Positions 26,868 through 37,181 of a DNA stretch of 64,000 nt are shown here, one piece after another. The number at the start of each line of letters is the position of its first letter. Position 1 is the first letter of the stretch. Source of the stretch: Rhizobium sp. BK316 (GTDB lineage: Bacteria; Pseudomonadota; Alphaproteobacteria; Rhizobiales; Rhizobiaceae); assembly GCF_014193695.1 (NCBI RefSeq), contig NZ_JACHZR010000005.1, forward strand, positions 346,312-410,311, written 5' to 3'. A program made the position numbers and the translations under genes. The notes beneath the pieces were generated by a model. That model was not told where the DNA came from. It did no database searches and saw only the letters and a list, made by a program, of their open reading frames with translations.

Positions 26868-29111
26868 ATGCGTTCCGTCGTTTCCCTCAATGAATCCTGG
26901 AGCTTCCACGAAGGCTTTGGCCAGCACCTGACCGAGGCTTTCGACGGCGACCATATGGTCAGCCTGCCGCACACGGCCGTCGAGCTGCCCTTCAACTATT
27001 TCGACGAGAAGCGCTATCAGCGCGCCTTCACCTATCAGAAGGTGCTGCGCTGGCTGCCGGAATTCGAAGGCCGCGAGGTCTCAATCCTCTTCGATGGCGC
27101 CATGGCCGACAGTGTCGTCTATCTGAACGGCGAAGAGATCATTGCCCATAAGGACGGCTATACGCCCTTCGAATCCCGCCTGACCAGCAAACTCATCAAG
27201 GGCGAGAACCTGATCACGGTCAAGATCGACGGCAGCGAGAACCCCGCCATCCCGCCCTTCGGCGGTCGCATCGACTATCTCACCTATGCCGGCATCTATC
27301 GCGACGTCTGGCTGAAGGTCACCGACAAGGTCTCCATCCGCAATCTCAAGATCGAGACCCACGACGTGCTGTCCGACATGAAATCGGCGACCGTGCGCAT
27401 CGATATCGCCAACCCGCAGAGCCTGACCTATGCGGCAACCATTACCGCCTCGCTGAAGGATGCAAGCGGCATCATTCTCGCAAGTGCCGCCGGTGAGACG
27501 ATCGGCTCGGTGACGACCCTTTCCTTCGGCGGCCTGACCGGCATCGAACTGTGGGACCTGGCAAACCCGGCGCTCTACGAAGTTGTCGTCGATCTCAGAA
27601 CCGAACACGGCTCAGACAGAACTTCCGCTCATTTCGGCTTCCGCACCGCCAAATTCACGCCGGAAGGTTTCCTGCTCAACGGCCAGCCCGTAAAGCTGCA
27701 GGGCCTCAACCGCCATCAGGCCTATCCCTATGTGGGCTACGCTGCCGGCCGCTCCGCGCAGGAACGCGACGCAGACATCATGAAAAAAGTGCTGAAGTGC
27801 AATATCGTGCGCACTTCGCACTATCCGCAGTCGAAATGGTTCCTCGACCAGTGCGACCGCATCGGCCTGCTCGTCTTCGAGGAAATCCCCGGCTGGCAGC
27901 ATATCGGCGATCTCGACTGGCAGCAGGAATCCATCGAGAACGTGCGCCGCATGATCGAGCGCGACTGGAACCATCCGTCGATCATCATCTGGGGCGTGCG
28001 CATCAACGAGTCGCTCGATAGCCACGACTTCTATACTGCGACCAACCGACTGGCCCACGAGCTCGATTCAACGCGCCAGACCGGCGGCGTTCGCTACCTG
28101 ACGGAAAGCGAGCTTCTCGAAGACGTTTATACGATGAACGACTTCATCCTCGGCAATGAGGAACTGCCGGGCGCCAATCGCCCACGCACGGCGCTTCGCG
28201 GCCAGCAGGAAAATACCGGCCTCTCCTACAAGGTCCCCTACATCATCACCGAGTTCAACGGCCACATGCATCCGACCAAGATGTATGATGCCGAGCAGCG
28301 CCAGGCCGAACATGTGCGCCGCCATCTGGAAGTGCTGAACGCCGCCTATGGCGATCCGGACATTTCGGGTGCGATCGGCTGGTGCATGTTCGACTACAAC
28401 ACGCACAAGGATTTCGGCTCCGGCGACCGCATCTGCTATCACGGCGTCATGGACATGTTCCGCGAGCCGAAATTCGCGGCCTATGTCTATGCCAGCCAGT
28501 GCGACCCTTCGGATGAAATCATCATGAAACCGGTCACGTTCTGGGCGCGCGGCGAACGCAGCATCGGCGGCGTGCTGCCGCTGATCATCCTGACCAATTG
28601 CGACGAAGTGGAACTGACATACGGCTCGCTGACAAAACGTATCGGCCCGGACCGTGAAAACTATCCGCACCTGCCGCACCCGCCAGTCGTGCTCGACCAC
28701 CGCCATTTTACCCAGGACGAACTCGGCCGCTGGGGCCTGGAATGGATCGACGGCGAATTCACCGGCTTCATCAATGGCGAGCCCGTGGCCAGACTGACAC
28801 TCGCCGCCGATCCGCTGCCGACCGCACTCGAAGTCGCGCCCGACAGTACCATGCTGAAGGCGCGCGAGCGCGATACGACCCGTGTCATCATCCGCGCACT
28901 CGACCAGCGCGGTCAGCGCCTGCCCTTCCTGAACGATGCGGTAACGCTGACGGTCAAAGGCCCTGCCAAGATTGTCGGCCCGACGACCGTACCGCTGCAG
29001 GGCGGGACGACGGGCTTTTGGCTGGAAGCGACGGGCCTGACCGGCGAAATCGCCGTCGAAGCGACCTCAAGCCACTTCGCACCGGTCACGATCTCGGTGG
29101 CGGCGGTCTGA
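26868..29111 (+). CDS. GH2 family glycoside hydrolase (beta-galactosidase/beta-glucuronidase type)
   Basis: A 747-residue retaining glycosidase. The N-terminal jelly-roll sugar-binding domain (to about residue 155) contains YLNGEEIIAHKDGYTPFE. An Ig-like domain follows, then the TIM barrel from FTPEGFLLNGQPVKLQGLNRH. The general acid Glu is in GVRINES (Glu381) and the nucleophile in YIITEFNGH (Glu462). A C-terminal beta domain follows, with a last Ig-like unit. No signal peptide, so it acts in the cytoplasm on imported sugar. It ends the oxidoreductase-LacI-GH2 unit and converges on the second ABC operon. GH2 covers galactosidases, glucuronidases and mannosidases, and specificity cannot be read from these motifs. 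Confidence 0.87.
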   Translation: MRSVVSLNESWSFHEGFGQHLTEAFDGDHMVSLPHTAVELPFNYFDEKRYQRAFTYQKVLRWLPEFEGREVSILFDGAMADSVVYLNGEEIIAHKDGYTPFESRLTSKLIKGENLITVKIDGSENPAIPPFGGRIDYLTYAGIYRDVWLKVTDKVSIRNLKIETHDVLSDMKSATVRIDIANPQSLTYAATITASLKDASGIILASAAGETIGSVTTLSFGGLTGIELWDLANPALYEVVVDLRTEHGSDRTSAHFGFRTAKFTPEGFLLNGQPVKLQGLNRHQAYPYVGYAAGRSAQERDADIMKKVLKCNIVRTSHYPQSKWFLDQCDRIGLLVFEEIPGWQHIGDLDWQQESIENVRRMIERDWNHPSIIIWGVRINESLDSHDFYTATNRLAHELDSTRQTGGVRYLTESELLEDVYTMNDFILGNEELPGANRPRTALRGQQENTGLSYKVPYIITEFNGHMHPTKMYDAEQRQAEHVRRHLEVLNAAYGDPDISGAIGWCMFDYNTHKDFGSGDRICYHGVMDMFREPKFAAYVYASQCDPSDEIIMKPVTFWARGERSIGGVLPLIILTNCDEVELTYGSLTKRIGPDRENYPHLPHPPVVLDHRHFTQDELGRWGLEWIDGEFTGFINGEPVARLTLAADPLPTALEVAPDSTMLKARERDTTRVIIRALDQRGQRLPFLNDAVTLTVKGPAKIVGPTTVPLQGGTTGFWLEATGLTGEIAVEATSSHFAPVTISVAAV

Positions 29112-29136
29112 CTGCGGCCAGAGAATATTTTGCTGG

Positions 29137-30252
<1,116 letters not shown>

Positions 30253-30255
30253 GGA

Positions 30256-31203
30256 TCACCCTTTGACGGCGCCCGCCATCAGACCGCGCACGAAATAGCG
30301 GCCGGCGAGGATGTAGACGATGAGCGTAGGAACGGCTGCGATCATCGCCGCAGCCATGTTGACATTATATTCGACCACGCCGGTCGAGGTATTGACGACG
30401 TTGTTCAGCGCCACCGTCATCGGCATGGAGTCGCCCGTACCGGCATAGGCCGAGGCGAAGAGGAAGTCGTTCCAGATATTGGTGAACTGATAGATGACCG
30501 TCACCACGATGATCGGCAGCGAATTCGGCAGCATGATGCGGCGGAAGATCTGAAAGAAGCTCGCCCCATCGACCTGCGCCGCCTTTACCAACTCCGTCGG
30601 AAAGGCCTCGTAGAAATTGCGGAAGAACAGCGTCGTGAAGCCGAGACCGTAGACGACATGCACGAAGACGAGGTTCACGGTCGAATTGCCGAAGCCGAAG
30701 CTCAGGCCCGTGAGATTCTGCAGCGTGGTACCAAAGCGGCCGAGCGCGCCGAGAATGGTCGCCATCGGCAGCAGCACCGATTGGAACGGGATGAAGCAGG
30801 CAAAGAGCATCAGACCGAAGACCAGCGTATGGCCGGGGAAGCGCCACTTGGTCAACACATAGCCGTTGAGCGCACCGAGAATGGTCGAGATGGCAACTGC
30901 CGGCACGACCATCTTGATCGAGTTCCAGAAGTAACCCTTGATACCGGCGCAGGTGAGGCCGACACAGGCCTCGCCCCAGGCCTTGAACCAGGGATCGAGC
31001 GTCGGCGCCTGCGGCAGCGCAAGCATATTGCCGTTCTGGATCTCGTCCATCGTCTTGAACGAGGTCGTCAGCATGACAAAGAGCGGCATCAGATAGAGAA
31101 TGGCGAAGATCAAGAGCAGGCCGTAGATGATGATGCGGCCGACCCAGCGGCCGCTATTGCCGCCGTGCGAACTCGCGATATCAGAAGAGGTAACGCTGCT
31201 CAT
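30256..31203 (-). CDS. Sugar ABC transporter permease (MalG type)
   Basis: A 315-residue CUT1 permease. The N-terminal cytoplasmic tail is Ser/Gly-rich, followed by six helices (IIIYGLLLIFAILYLMPLFV first). The docking loop is VKAAQVDGASFFQIFRRI. Features such as PWFKAWGEACVGLTCAGIKG in the first periplasmic loop recall the glucose/mannose permease branch. Its start overlaps the end of the upstream permease gene by 4 bp. Confidence 0.9.
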   Translation of the reverse strand: MSSVTSSDIASSHGGNSGRWVGRIIIYGLLLIFAILYLMPLFVMLTTSFKTMDEIQNGNMLALPQAPTLDPWFKAWGEACVGLTCAGIKGYFWNSIKMVVPAVAISTILGALNGYVLTKWRFPGHTLVFGLMLFACFIPFQSVLLPMATILGALGRFGTTLQNLTGLSFGFGNSTVNLVFVHVVYGLGFTTLFFRNFYEAFPTELVKAAQVDGASFFQIFRRIMLPNSLPIIVVTVIYQFTNIWNDFLFASAYAGTGDSMPMTVALNNVVNTSTGVVEYNVNMAAAMIAAVPTLIVYILAGRYFVRGLMAGAVKG

Positions 31204-32153
31204 CGCGCCTTCTCCCTCAGTTCGGAATAGAGATATGGAACGATGATCGCCGAGATGGTCATCAGCATGATGATGGCGCTCGCGGAACCGACAGCCATTT
31301 CATTCCGCTTGAAAGTGTATTCGTACATGAAGTTGGACGGCAGCCATGCCGAACCGCCGGGGCCACCCGATGTCAGCGCCACGACGAGGTCGTAGGATTT
31401 GATCGCCATATGCGCAAGCACGATGAAGGCTGACAGGAAGATCGGCCGCAGCATCGGAATGACGATCCGCCGGTACATCTGGAAGGGCGACGCGCCGTCA
31501 ATCTGCGCCGCCTTCATGATTTCACCGTCGATGCCGCGCAGGCCCGCAAGAAACATCGCCATGACGAAGCCCGAAGCCTGCCAGACACCGGCGATGACGA
31601 CGGTGTAGATGACGAAATCCTTGTTCTTGATCCAGTCGAAGTGAAAGCTCGTCCAGCCGAAATGATGCAGCGTCTGCTCGAGTCCGAGGCCCGGATCGAG
31701 GAACCATTTCCAGGCAACGCCCGTCACGATGAAGGACAGCGCCATCGGATAGAGGAAAATCGGCCGCAATATGCCTTCGCCGCGAATCTTCTGGTCGAGA
31801 AGGATTGCCAGCAGCAGGCCGAGCCCAAGGCAGATGAAGATATAGAGGAAGCCGAAGATCCCCATATTGGTGATCGACGTGTACCAGGAGGACGGCGGGT
31901 CGCTCTCGAAGGTCCAGCGCCAGAGCCGTTGATAGGCGCGCGAGCCGGTCAGCGCATAGGACGGAAAGGTCTTGGAATTGGTGAAGGAAAGGTAGGCCGT
32001 CCAGACGATGAAGCCGTAAACGAAGATCACCGTGATGAGGAAACTCGGCGCCAATACGATTTTCGGCAATGCATCCTGCAGTCGGCCGCGAATGGACGTG
32101 CGGGTTGAGGGCTTCGACGTCAGGACCGGATCCGTGGTCGCAACTGTGCTCAT
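31200..32153 (-). CDS. Sugar ABC transporter permease (MalF type)
   Basis: A 317-residue CUT1 permease with about six helices. The docking loop is MKAAQIDGASPFQMYRRI. The periplasmic segment FPSYALTGSRAYQRLWRWTF also fits the glucose/mannose transporter branch. The gene follows the binding-protein gene across a 74-bp gap that contains a stable hairpin, and its last 4 bp overlap the next permease. Confidence 0.9.
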   Translation of the reverse strand: MSTVATTDPVLTSKPSTRTSIRGRLQDALPKIVLAPSFLITVIFVYGFIVWTAYLSFTNSKTFPSYALTGSRAYQRLWRWTFESDPPSSWYTSITNMGIFGFLYIFICLGLGLLLAILLDQKIRGEGILRPIFLYPMALSFIVTGVAWKWFLDPGLGLEQTLHHFGWTSFHFDWIKNKDFVIYTVVIAGVWQASGFVMAMFLAGLRGIDGEIMKAAQIDGASPFQMYRRIVIPMLRPIFLSAFIVLAHMAIKSYDLVVALTSGGPGGSAWLPSNFMYEYTFKRNEMAVGSASAIIMLMTISAIIVPYLYSELREKAR

Positions 32154-32186
32154 GTGATCATCTCCTCCCCGCGCAGCAGGGGCCGT

Positions 32187-32214
32187 GGCTTCCCCGCAAG
32201 CGCGCGGGAAAGCC
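32187..32214 (-). repeat. Intercistronic hairpin after the second CUT1 binding-protein gene
   Basis: An 11-bp stem (GGCTTTCCCGC / GCGGGGAAGCC on the minus strand, one G-U pair, 6-nt loop) begins 13 bp after the binding-protein stop. No T-run follows. It has the same position as the hairpins behind the other two binding-protein genes of the window. Confidence 0.65.
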
Positions 32215-32227
32215 TTTGTCGTTAGAA

Positions 32228-33487
32228 TTAGCGAGCGTCGTCGATAGCCTGGACGAGCTGGGTAACAGCTTCGTCGGAGGTCTTGATCTGACCATGGACG
32301 AACTTCGAGACGACATCCTTATAGGCGTTGGCGATCGCCGGAGGAGCACCATAGCCCTGAGCGAGCGAGCCGAACAGCGTGCCGCCTTCGTTGGCAGCCT
32401 TCAGGTCGGCAATGCCCTTCTTGCCGCAAGCGTCGAAATCCGTATCCGGTACGTCGGTACGGGCCGGAACCGAACCCTTGACGACGTTGAAGGCGGACTG
32501 GAAGCTCTTGGAAAGCGTTGCTGTGGCGAGCGCCACCTGAGCGGCCTTGCGGTCGTCAGGAACGTTGAACATGCCGAACATGTCGGAGTTGTAGACCACG
32601 CTGCCGTCGGTGCCCGGGAAACGGTAGCACAGGAAGTCGGTATCAGGGGTCTTCTTGGCGGCAACGAATTCGCCCTTCGCCCAGTCACCCATGACCTGCA
32701 CAAGAGCATCGCCCTTGATGACCATGGCGGTCGCCAGGTTCCAGTCGCGGCCCGAGAAGTTCGGATCGACGTACTGGATGATCTTGGCGAGGTTATCGAA
32801 GGACTTCTTCATCGTGTCGGACTTCAGCGATTCCTCGTCGAGGTCGTTGAAAGCCTTCTTGTAGAATTCCGGGCCACCGGTCGACAGCACGATGGAATCG
32901 AACATCGTGGCTTCCTGCCAGTTCTGACCGCCGAGCGCGAGCGGGATGACGCCAGCTGCCTTTGCCTTGTCGAGCAGCGCGATCAGGTCGTCGAAGGTCT
33001 TCGGCTGCGTGCCGCCGATCTTGTCCATGACCGACTTGTTGATCCACAGCCAGTTGACGGAGTGGACGTTGACAGGTGCGGCGACCCACTTGCCGTCATA
33101 GACGGAGAACTTCTGCAGTGCTGCCGGAACGGACTTGTCCCAGCCTTCCTTCTTCGCCGTCTCGGTCAGATCGCCCATGACGCCAGCCTGAGCATAATCG
33201 AGCACGGTATAGCCGAGCATCTGAGAAGCGGTCGGATAGGTGCCTGCGGCAACCATCGCCTTCAGCGCGGTCATGGCTGCGTCGCCGCCACCGCCTGCGA
33301 CCGGTACGTCCTTCCAGGCAAAACCTTCCTTGGAAAGGTCCTGCTTCAGCACGTTGAGCGCCGCGGCTTCGCCGCCCGACGTCCACCAGTGCAGCATCTG
33401 AACTTCCTTGACGTCAGCCGCGTGAGCGCTGCCGAAACCAGCCATCGTCACGACAGCAAGAGCTGCCGAGCTCAAAAACTTGCGCAT
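32228..33487 (-). CDS. Sugar ABC transporter substrate-binding protein, glucose/mannose type
   Basis: A 419-residue periplasmic binding protein. The signal peptide MRKFLSSAALAVVTMAGFGS ends in AHA, and GGGAGG lies 7 nt before the ATG at 33487. The mature start VQMLHWWTSGGEAAALNVL and the stretch VPVAGGGGDAAMTALKAMV are characteristic of the glucose/mannose-binding branch (GtsA-like). Glucose is therefore the leading candidate substrate, with other aldoses possible. It opens the four-gene CUT1 operon and is divergent from the LacI gene that starts at 33791. Confidence 0.88.
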   Translation of the reverse strand: MRKFLSSAALAVVTMAGFGSAHAADVKEVQMLHWWTSGGEAAALNVLKQDLSKEGFAWKDVPVAGGGGDAAMTALKAMVAAGTYPTASQMLGYTVLDYAQAGVMGDLTETAKKEGWDKSVPAALQKFSVYDGKWVAAPVNVHSVNWLWINKSVMDKIGGTQPKTFDDLIALLDKAKAAGVIPLALGGQNWQEATMFDSIVLSTGGPEFYKKAFNDLDEESLKSDTMKKSFDNLAKIIQYVDPNFSGRDWNLATAMVIKGDALVQVMGDWAKGEFVAAKKTPDTDFLCYRFPGTDGSVVYNSDMFGMFNVPDDRKAAQVALATATLSKSFQSAFNVVKGSVPARTDVPDTDFDACGKKGIADLKAANEGGTLFGSLAQGYGAPPAIANAYKDVVSKFVHGQIKTSDEAVTQLVQAIDDAR

Positions 33488-33599
33488 GAATATCCTCCCG
33501 TTCGTAAGTGGCGGCGAGACCCACCTCGCCTGCCGGATGTCTTCCGCCGTGAGGGCGGCCAGGCACCACATACACCGCACCTCCCAGTGCGGGTAACAA

Positions 33600-33615
33600 T
33601 TTAAAACGTTATAAA
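33600..33615 (-). promoter_or_regulatory. LacI-type operator upstream of the glucose-type ABC operon
   Basis: TTTAAAACGTTATAAA is a near-perfect palindrome around a central CG (7 of 8 base pairs symmetric). It lies 113 bp upstream of the binding-protein start, in an AT-rich stretch shared with the divergent LacI gene. A related ATCGTTTGCA half-site occurs at 33727. The LacI protein encoded next door is the likely binder. Confidence 0.55.
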
Positions 33616-33790
33616 CGCGGCCACGTCAAGCCCTTCCTCGACTCCCGAGAAAAATATGATTAGTCCGATAAATATTGATTTTATTTATATTTTTTCTGTT
33701 CGGTTAAGATGCCGTAAAAATTTAAATCGTTTGCATTGATTGATTGCGTGCCGTTTTCATCGTGTTATTGTAGCCGCGGCCCAGCATGGA

Positions 33791-34852
33791 ATGTCCCCAG
33801 TGACCGAATCGTCCCAACTGCAACGCGGTGAAAATCCGGATGGTGCGCAAAAACGCAGCAAGCCGACCTTGCGTACCATCGCGACATTGACCGGCCTTGC
33901 AGTGACGACGGTTTCGCGCGCACTCAGCGACGCGCCGCAAATATCGGTTGAGACGCGCGAGCGCGTCCATCGCATTGCCCGCGAGATCGGCTACCTGCCC
34001 GACCGGGCTGCTCAGCGCCTGAAGACAGGCCGCACCAATGTCATCAGCATCCTTCTCGATCCGCATCAGGAAGTGGTCGGCTTCGGCACCGCGATCATGT
34101 ACGGCATTGCCAAGGCGTTGAAAGAGACATCCTACCACCTCGTCGTCGCCCCGAACTTCCTGTCGACGACGGACCTCGAAGCAGCGGAATATATCGTCCG
34201 CAACAATTTCGCCGACGGCCTGATCTTCACGCGGACAGAACCCTTCGATGCGCGGGTGCGGATGCTGCAGGAAGTCAGCTTCCCCTTCGTGTCTCACGGG
34301 CGCACCGAATTTTCGACACCGCATGCTTATGTCGATTACGACAATTATGCCTTCGCCTACGAAGCCACCCGGCGTCTGATCGTCAAGGGCAGGAAGAAGG
34401 TCACCGTTGTCATGCCGCCGAAGCGGCTGACCTTCAGCCAGCACATTCTGCATGGTTTCATGACCGCCGTGCGCGAGGCCGGCGTCGCCTATGAGATATC
34501 GGAAGCGGTCACGCTCGATTCACCGGCCAATGAAATCAGAGATTTCTTTCGGGCGCGTGCCGCGGCGGCCGATGTTCCAGACGGATTCGTCTGTCCAGGC
34601 GAAGTTTCGGCGCTGGCGCTCGTCACCGCCATGAATGATGTGGGACGCGTTCTCGCTGATGACTACGATATCGTCGCCAAGGAGACCTCGCATCTCCTGA
34701 CGCATCTGCAGCCGAAAATCGAGACTATCTATGAGGACCTGGTCGAGGCGGGCGAACATCTCGGCCAGATGCTTCTTCAGCGAATCGGCAATCCGGCAGC
34801 GGAGAGCCAGAGCCTGCTCCTGCCGCCGCAGATCAATTTTCCGGTGGCCTAA
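33791..34852 (+). CDS. LacI family transcriptional regulator (AglR-like)
   Basis: A 353-residue LacI/GalR protein. The helix-turn-helix is in TLRTIATLTGLAVTTVSRAL, then YLPDRAAQRLKTGRTNVISI at the hinge. The ligand domain has SFPFVSHGRTE and YVDYDNYAFAYEATRRL. The pattern is close to rhizobial AglR, the regulator of alpha-glucoside uptake, but the linked transporter looks like a glucose/mannose type. Start choice is uncertain: ATG 33791 and GTG 33800 are both in frame, and no good ribosome binding site is visible. Its last 4 bp overlap the end of the convergent cyclase gene. Confidence 0.85.
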   Translation: MSPVTESSQLQRGENPDGAQKRSKPTLRTIATLTGLAVTTVSRALSDAPQISVETRERVHRIAREIGYLPDRAAQRLKTGRTNVISILLDPHQEVVGFGTAIMYGIAKALKETSYHLVVAPNFLSTTDLEAAEYIVRNNFADGLIFTRTEPFDARVRMLQEVSFPFVSHGRTEFSTPHAYVDYDNYAFAYEATRRLIVKGRKKVTVVMPPKRLTFSQHILHGFMTAVREAGVAYEISEAVTLDSPANEIRDFFRARAAAADVPDGFVCPGEVSALALVTAMNDVGRVLADDYDIVAKETSHLLTHLQPKIETIYEDLVEAGEHLGQMLLQRIGNPAAESQSLLLPPQINFPVA

Positions 34853-36096
34853 GCTGCGTCACGACCGGCTGTCGGCTTTTCGCGGAAAGCGAAGACTTCG
34901 ACCGGCTCCCCAAGCCCGCGCAGAGGAAAAGTGCCGAGATTGTCCATCTCTTCCGTGCAGGTCGCCATCTCAACGAAAGCGCGAGACAAAAGTACCGGCC
35001 GCTTGACCTCCTTGGTCAAGGTTTCAAGCCGCGAGGCGACGTTGACTGCCGGGCCGATGACAGTGAAATCCAGCCGTCGACGCGAACCGATGTTGCCGTA
35101 CATGACGTCACCGACGTGGACGCCGACACCATAGCGCAGCGGATCACGTCCCAAACGCTGATGTTGCTCATTTAGTTTCGCCATCGCCTCCTGCCCTTCA
35201 CGGATCGCCGTCAAGAGATCCTCGCAGGCCGAAGGCTTCGACAGCGGGAAGATGGCAAGCAATCCATCGCCCATGAATTTCAGGATTTCACCGCCGTGCC
35301 GTTCGATCGGATCGGACATGGCATCGAAATAGTCATTGAGCAGCTGGATGACGTCGTCGCGCGGCCAGAGATCGGAGATCGCCGTGAAATCGCGCAGATC
35401 GCAGATCATAATCGCCGCGCCGACGGTCGTGCCGCTGCCACGGGTGATGACGCCGGAGAGAATCTGTTCGCTCGCATGCGGCCCGACATAGGTCTGCAGC
35501 AGCGTGCGCGCCATGATGTTCTTGAGCCTGATCTCGCTGACGAGAGTGAGAGCCGGCAGCAGATCGCGCAGGAAATCCACGTGTTCGCCGGTAAAACCGC
35601 CTGGCCTATTGGTGGAGAAGGTAACGACGTGGCGCTTGTCGAACGTATGATCGATCGGCCAGGCAACATATTCCGTATAGCCGTCGTCTCGCAATTCCTG
35701 GTAGAAGGGATAGTCGTCGCCCTCCCATAAATCCTCAAGGTTCTTCCGCACCTCGTTGGTGCCGCTGTGGATCTCGTTGACCGGGCTGTTGAGGAATTGC
35801 GGCGTGGTTTCCACCCCGTAGGCAAAGGTGTTGATCTTTGCCTCTTCCATGCCTTCCACCCATAGGATACGGGCGCCGATCCATTGCGGATGGTTGGTGC
35901 GGAAATGCAGGCTGGACCGCGTCACCGGCACGCCGACTGCCAGCAGCCGCTTGCACATCTCTACCAGGATATTGTCGATGAAACGCTCGCTGCGGGTCTC
36001 GTTGATCAGCCAGTCGAGAATTCGGCGCCTGCGGATTGGCCAGACGCCTTCGGCAGCTTCGCTTGCCGGATCAGTCGCTTCGAAAGAGGGCCTCAT
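34849..36096 (-). CDS. Class III adenylate/guanylate cyclase
   Basis: A 415-residue soluble cyclase with the catalytic domain in its C-terminal half. The metal aspartates are in MICDLRDFTAIS and KFMGDGLLAIF, and the Asn/Arg pair is in VIGPAVNVASRLE. The N-terminal 200 residues have no membrane helix and align by eye with those of the cyclase near 14 kb (GYTEYVAWP, FSTNRPGGF, YVGPHASEQILSGVITRG), so the two are paralogues. The ATG at 36096 uses GGGAG, which is part of the stem of the upstream nrd terminator. Expression may therefore depend on read-through or on a promoter that avoids folding that stem. Confidence 0.88.
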   Translation of the reverse strand: MRPSFEATDPASEAAEGVWPIRRRRILDWLINETRSERFIDNILVEMCKRLLAVGVPVTRSSLHFRTNHPQWIGARILWVEGMEEAKINTFAYGVETTPQFLNSPVNEIHSGTNEVRKNLEDLWEGDDYPFYQELRDDGYTEYVAWPIDHTFDKRHVVTFSTNRPGGFTGEHVDFLRDLLPALTLVSEIRLKNIMARTLLQTYVGPHASEQILSGVITRGSGTTVGAAIMICDLRDFTAISDLWPRDDVIQLLNDYFDAMSDPIERHGGEILKFMGDGLLAIFPLSKPSACEDLLTAIREGQEAMAKLNEQHQRLGRDPLRYGVGVHVGDVMYGNIGSRRRLDFTVIGPAVNVASRLETLTKEVKRPVLLSRAFVEMATCTEEMDNLGTFPLRGLGEPVEVFAFREKPTAGRDAA

Positions 36097-36098
36097 AA

Positions 36099-36158
36099 AA
36101 AAACTCCCGCTACGCCACATTCAACGAATACATCGCGCTGAATGTGGGCGATAGCGGG
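36099..36158 (-). terminator. Terminator of the nrdHIEF operon, overlapping the cyclase ribosome binding site
   Basis: On the minus strand a long stem (arms 36139-36158 and 36106-36123, 18-20 nt, two bulges) is followed by AGTTTTTTT and then the cyclase ATG. The descending arm ends in GCGGG, which forms part of the GGGAG ribosome binding site of the cyclase gene. The hairpin lies 32 bp after the nrdF stop codon. Confidence 0.82.
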
Positions 36159-36190
36159 CCGAATGATAAGAGGCTTCGTAAAGATAAACC

Positions 36191-37168
36191 TCAGAAATCC
36201 CAGTCTTCGTCCTCGGTCGCCACCGCTTTGCCGATGACATAGGAGGAGCCGGAGCCCGAGAAGAAGTCGTGGTTTTCATCGGCATTCGGCGACAGCGCAG
36301 ATAAGATCGCCGGATTGACCTTGCAGGCTTCGGCCGGGAACAGCGCCTCGTACCCGAGGTTCATCAGCGCCTTGTTGGCGTTGTAATGCAGGAACTTCTT
36401 GACGTCCTCTGTCAGGCCAACGCCGTCATAGAGCGCTTCGGTATATTTCGCTTCGTTGTCGTAGAGCTCGAGCAGCAGGTCGAAGGCAAAGTCCTTGATC
36501 TCCTGCCGGCGCTCTTCGGAGAGCTTTTCAAGTCCACGCTGGAACTTGTAGCCGATATAATAGCCATGCACGGCTTCGTCTCTGATAATGAGGCGGATCA
36601 TGTCGGCCGTGTTGGTGAGCTTGGCACGGCTCGACCAGTACATCGGCAGATAGAAGCCGGAATAGAAGAGGAAGCTTTCGAGGAAGACGCTCGCCACCTT
36701 CTTCTTCAGGGGATCGCTGGACGCATAATGCTCCATGATCAGCGCCGACTTCTTCTGCAGGAATTCGTTCTCTTCCGACCAGCGATAGGCATCGTCGACA
36801 TCGGGCGTCAGGCAGAGTGTTGAGAAGATCGAGGAATAGGAACGCGCATGCACCGCTTCCATGAAGGAGATGTTGGACAGCACCGCTTCTTCATGGGGGG
36901 TTGCCGCATCCGCCATCAGCTTGACCGAGCCGACACCGTTCTGGATTGTGTCGAGCAGGGTCAGCCCGGTGAAAACGCGGATCGTCAGCTGCTGCTCGGC
37001 TGTCGTCAACGTCGCCCAGGAGGGAATGTCGTTCGACAGCGGCACCTTTTCCGGCAGCCAGAAATTGCCGGTGAGGCGATTCCAGACTTCGAGATCCTTG
37101 TCGTCCTCGATGCGATTCCAGTTGATGGCGCGCACGCGGCTGACCGGCTTGAATTGCATGTTCATCAT
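36191..37168 (-). CDS. nrdF: Ribonucleotide reductase class Ib, beta subunit
   Basis: A 325-residue radical-generating subunit that holds the dinuclear metal site and tyrosyl radical. Ligand and radical motifs are visible: FMEAVHARSYSSIFSTL (Glu, His, Tyr), WSEENEFLQKK, FLESFLFYSGFYLPMY and RDEAVHGYYIGYKFQ. The start at 37168 follows GGAGA. A longer upstream frame would run into nrdE. The gene lies 13 bp after nrdE and is the last of nrdHIEF, before a strong terminator. The metal centre in this class is usually dimanganese when NrdI is present, as here. Confidence 0.95.
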   Translation of the reverse strand: MMNMQFKPVSRVRAINWNRIEDDKDLEVWNRLTGNFWLPEKVPLSNDIPSWATLTTAEQQLTIRVFTGLTLLDTIQNGVGSVKLMADAATPHEEAVLSNISFMEAVHARSYSSIFSTLCLTPDVDDAYRWSEENEFLQKKSALIMEHYASSDPLKKKVASVFLESFLFYSGFYLPMYWSSRAKLTNTADMIRLIIRDEAVHGYYIGYKFQRGLEKLSEERRQEIKDFAFDLLLELYDNEAKYTEALYDGVGLTEDVKKFLHYNANKALMNLGYEALFPAEACKVNPAILSALSPNADENHDFFSGSGSSYVIGKAVATEDEDWDF

Positions 37169-37181
37169 TGTCTCCGGTCGG

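Noticed and set aside
32069..33604. A 511-codon open frame on the plus strand
   Set aside because: It is antisense to the binding-protein gene that has a signal peptide and family motifs.
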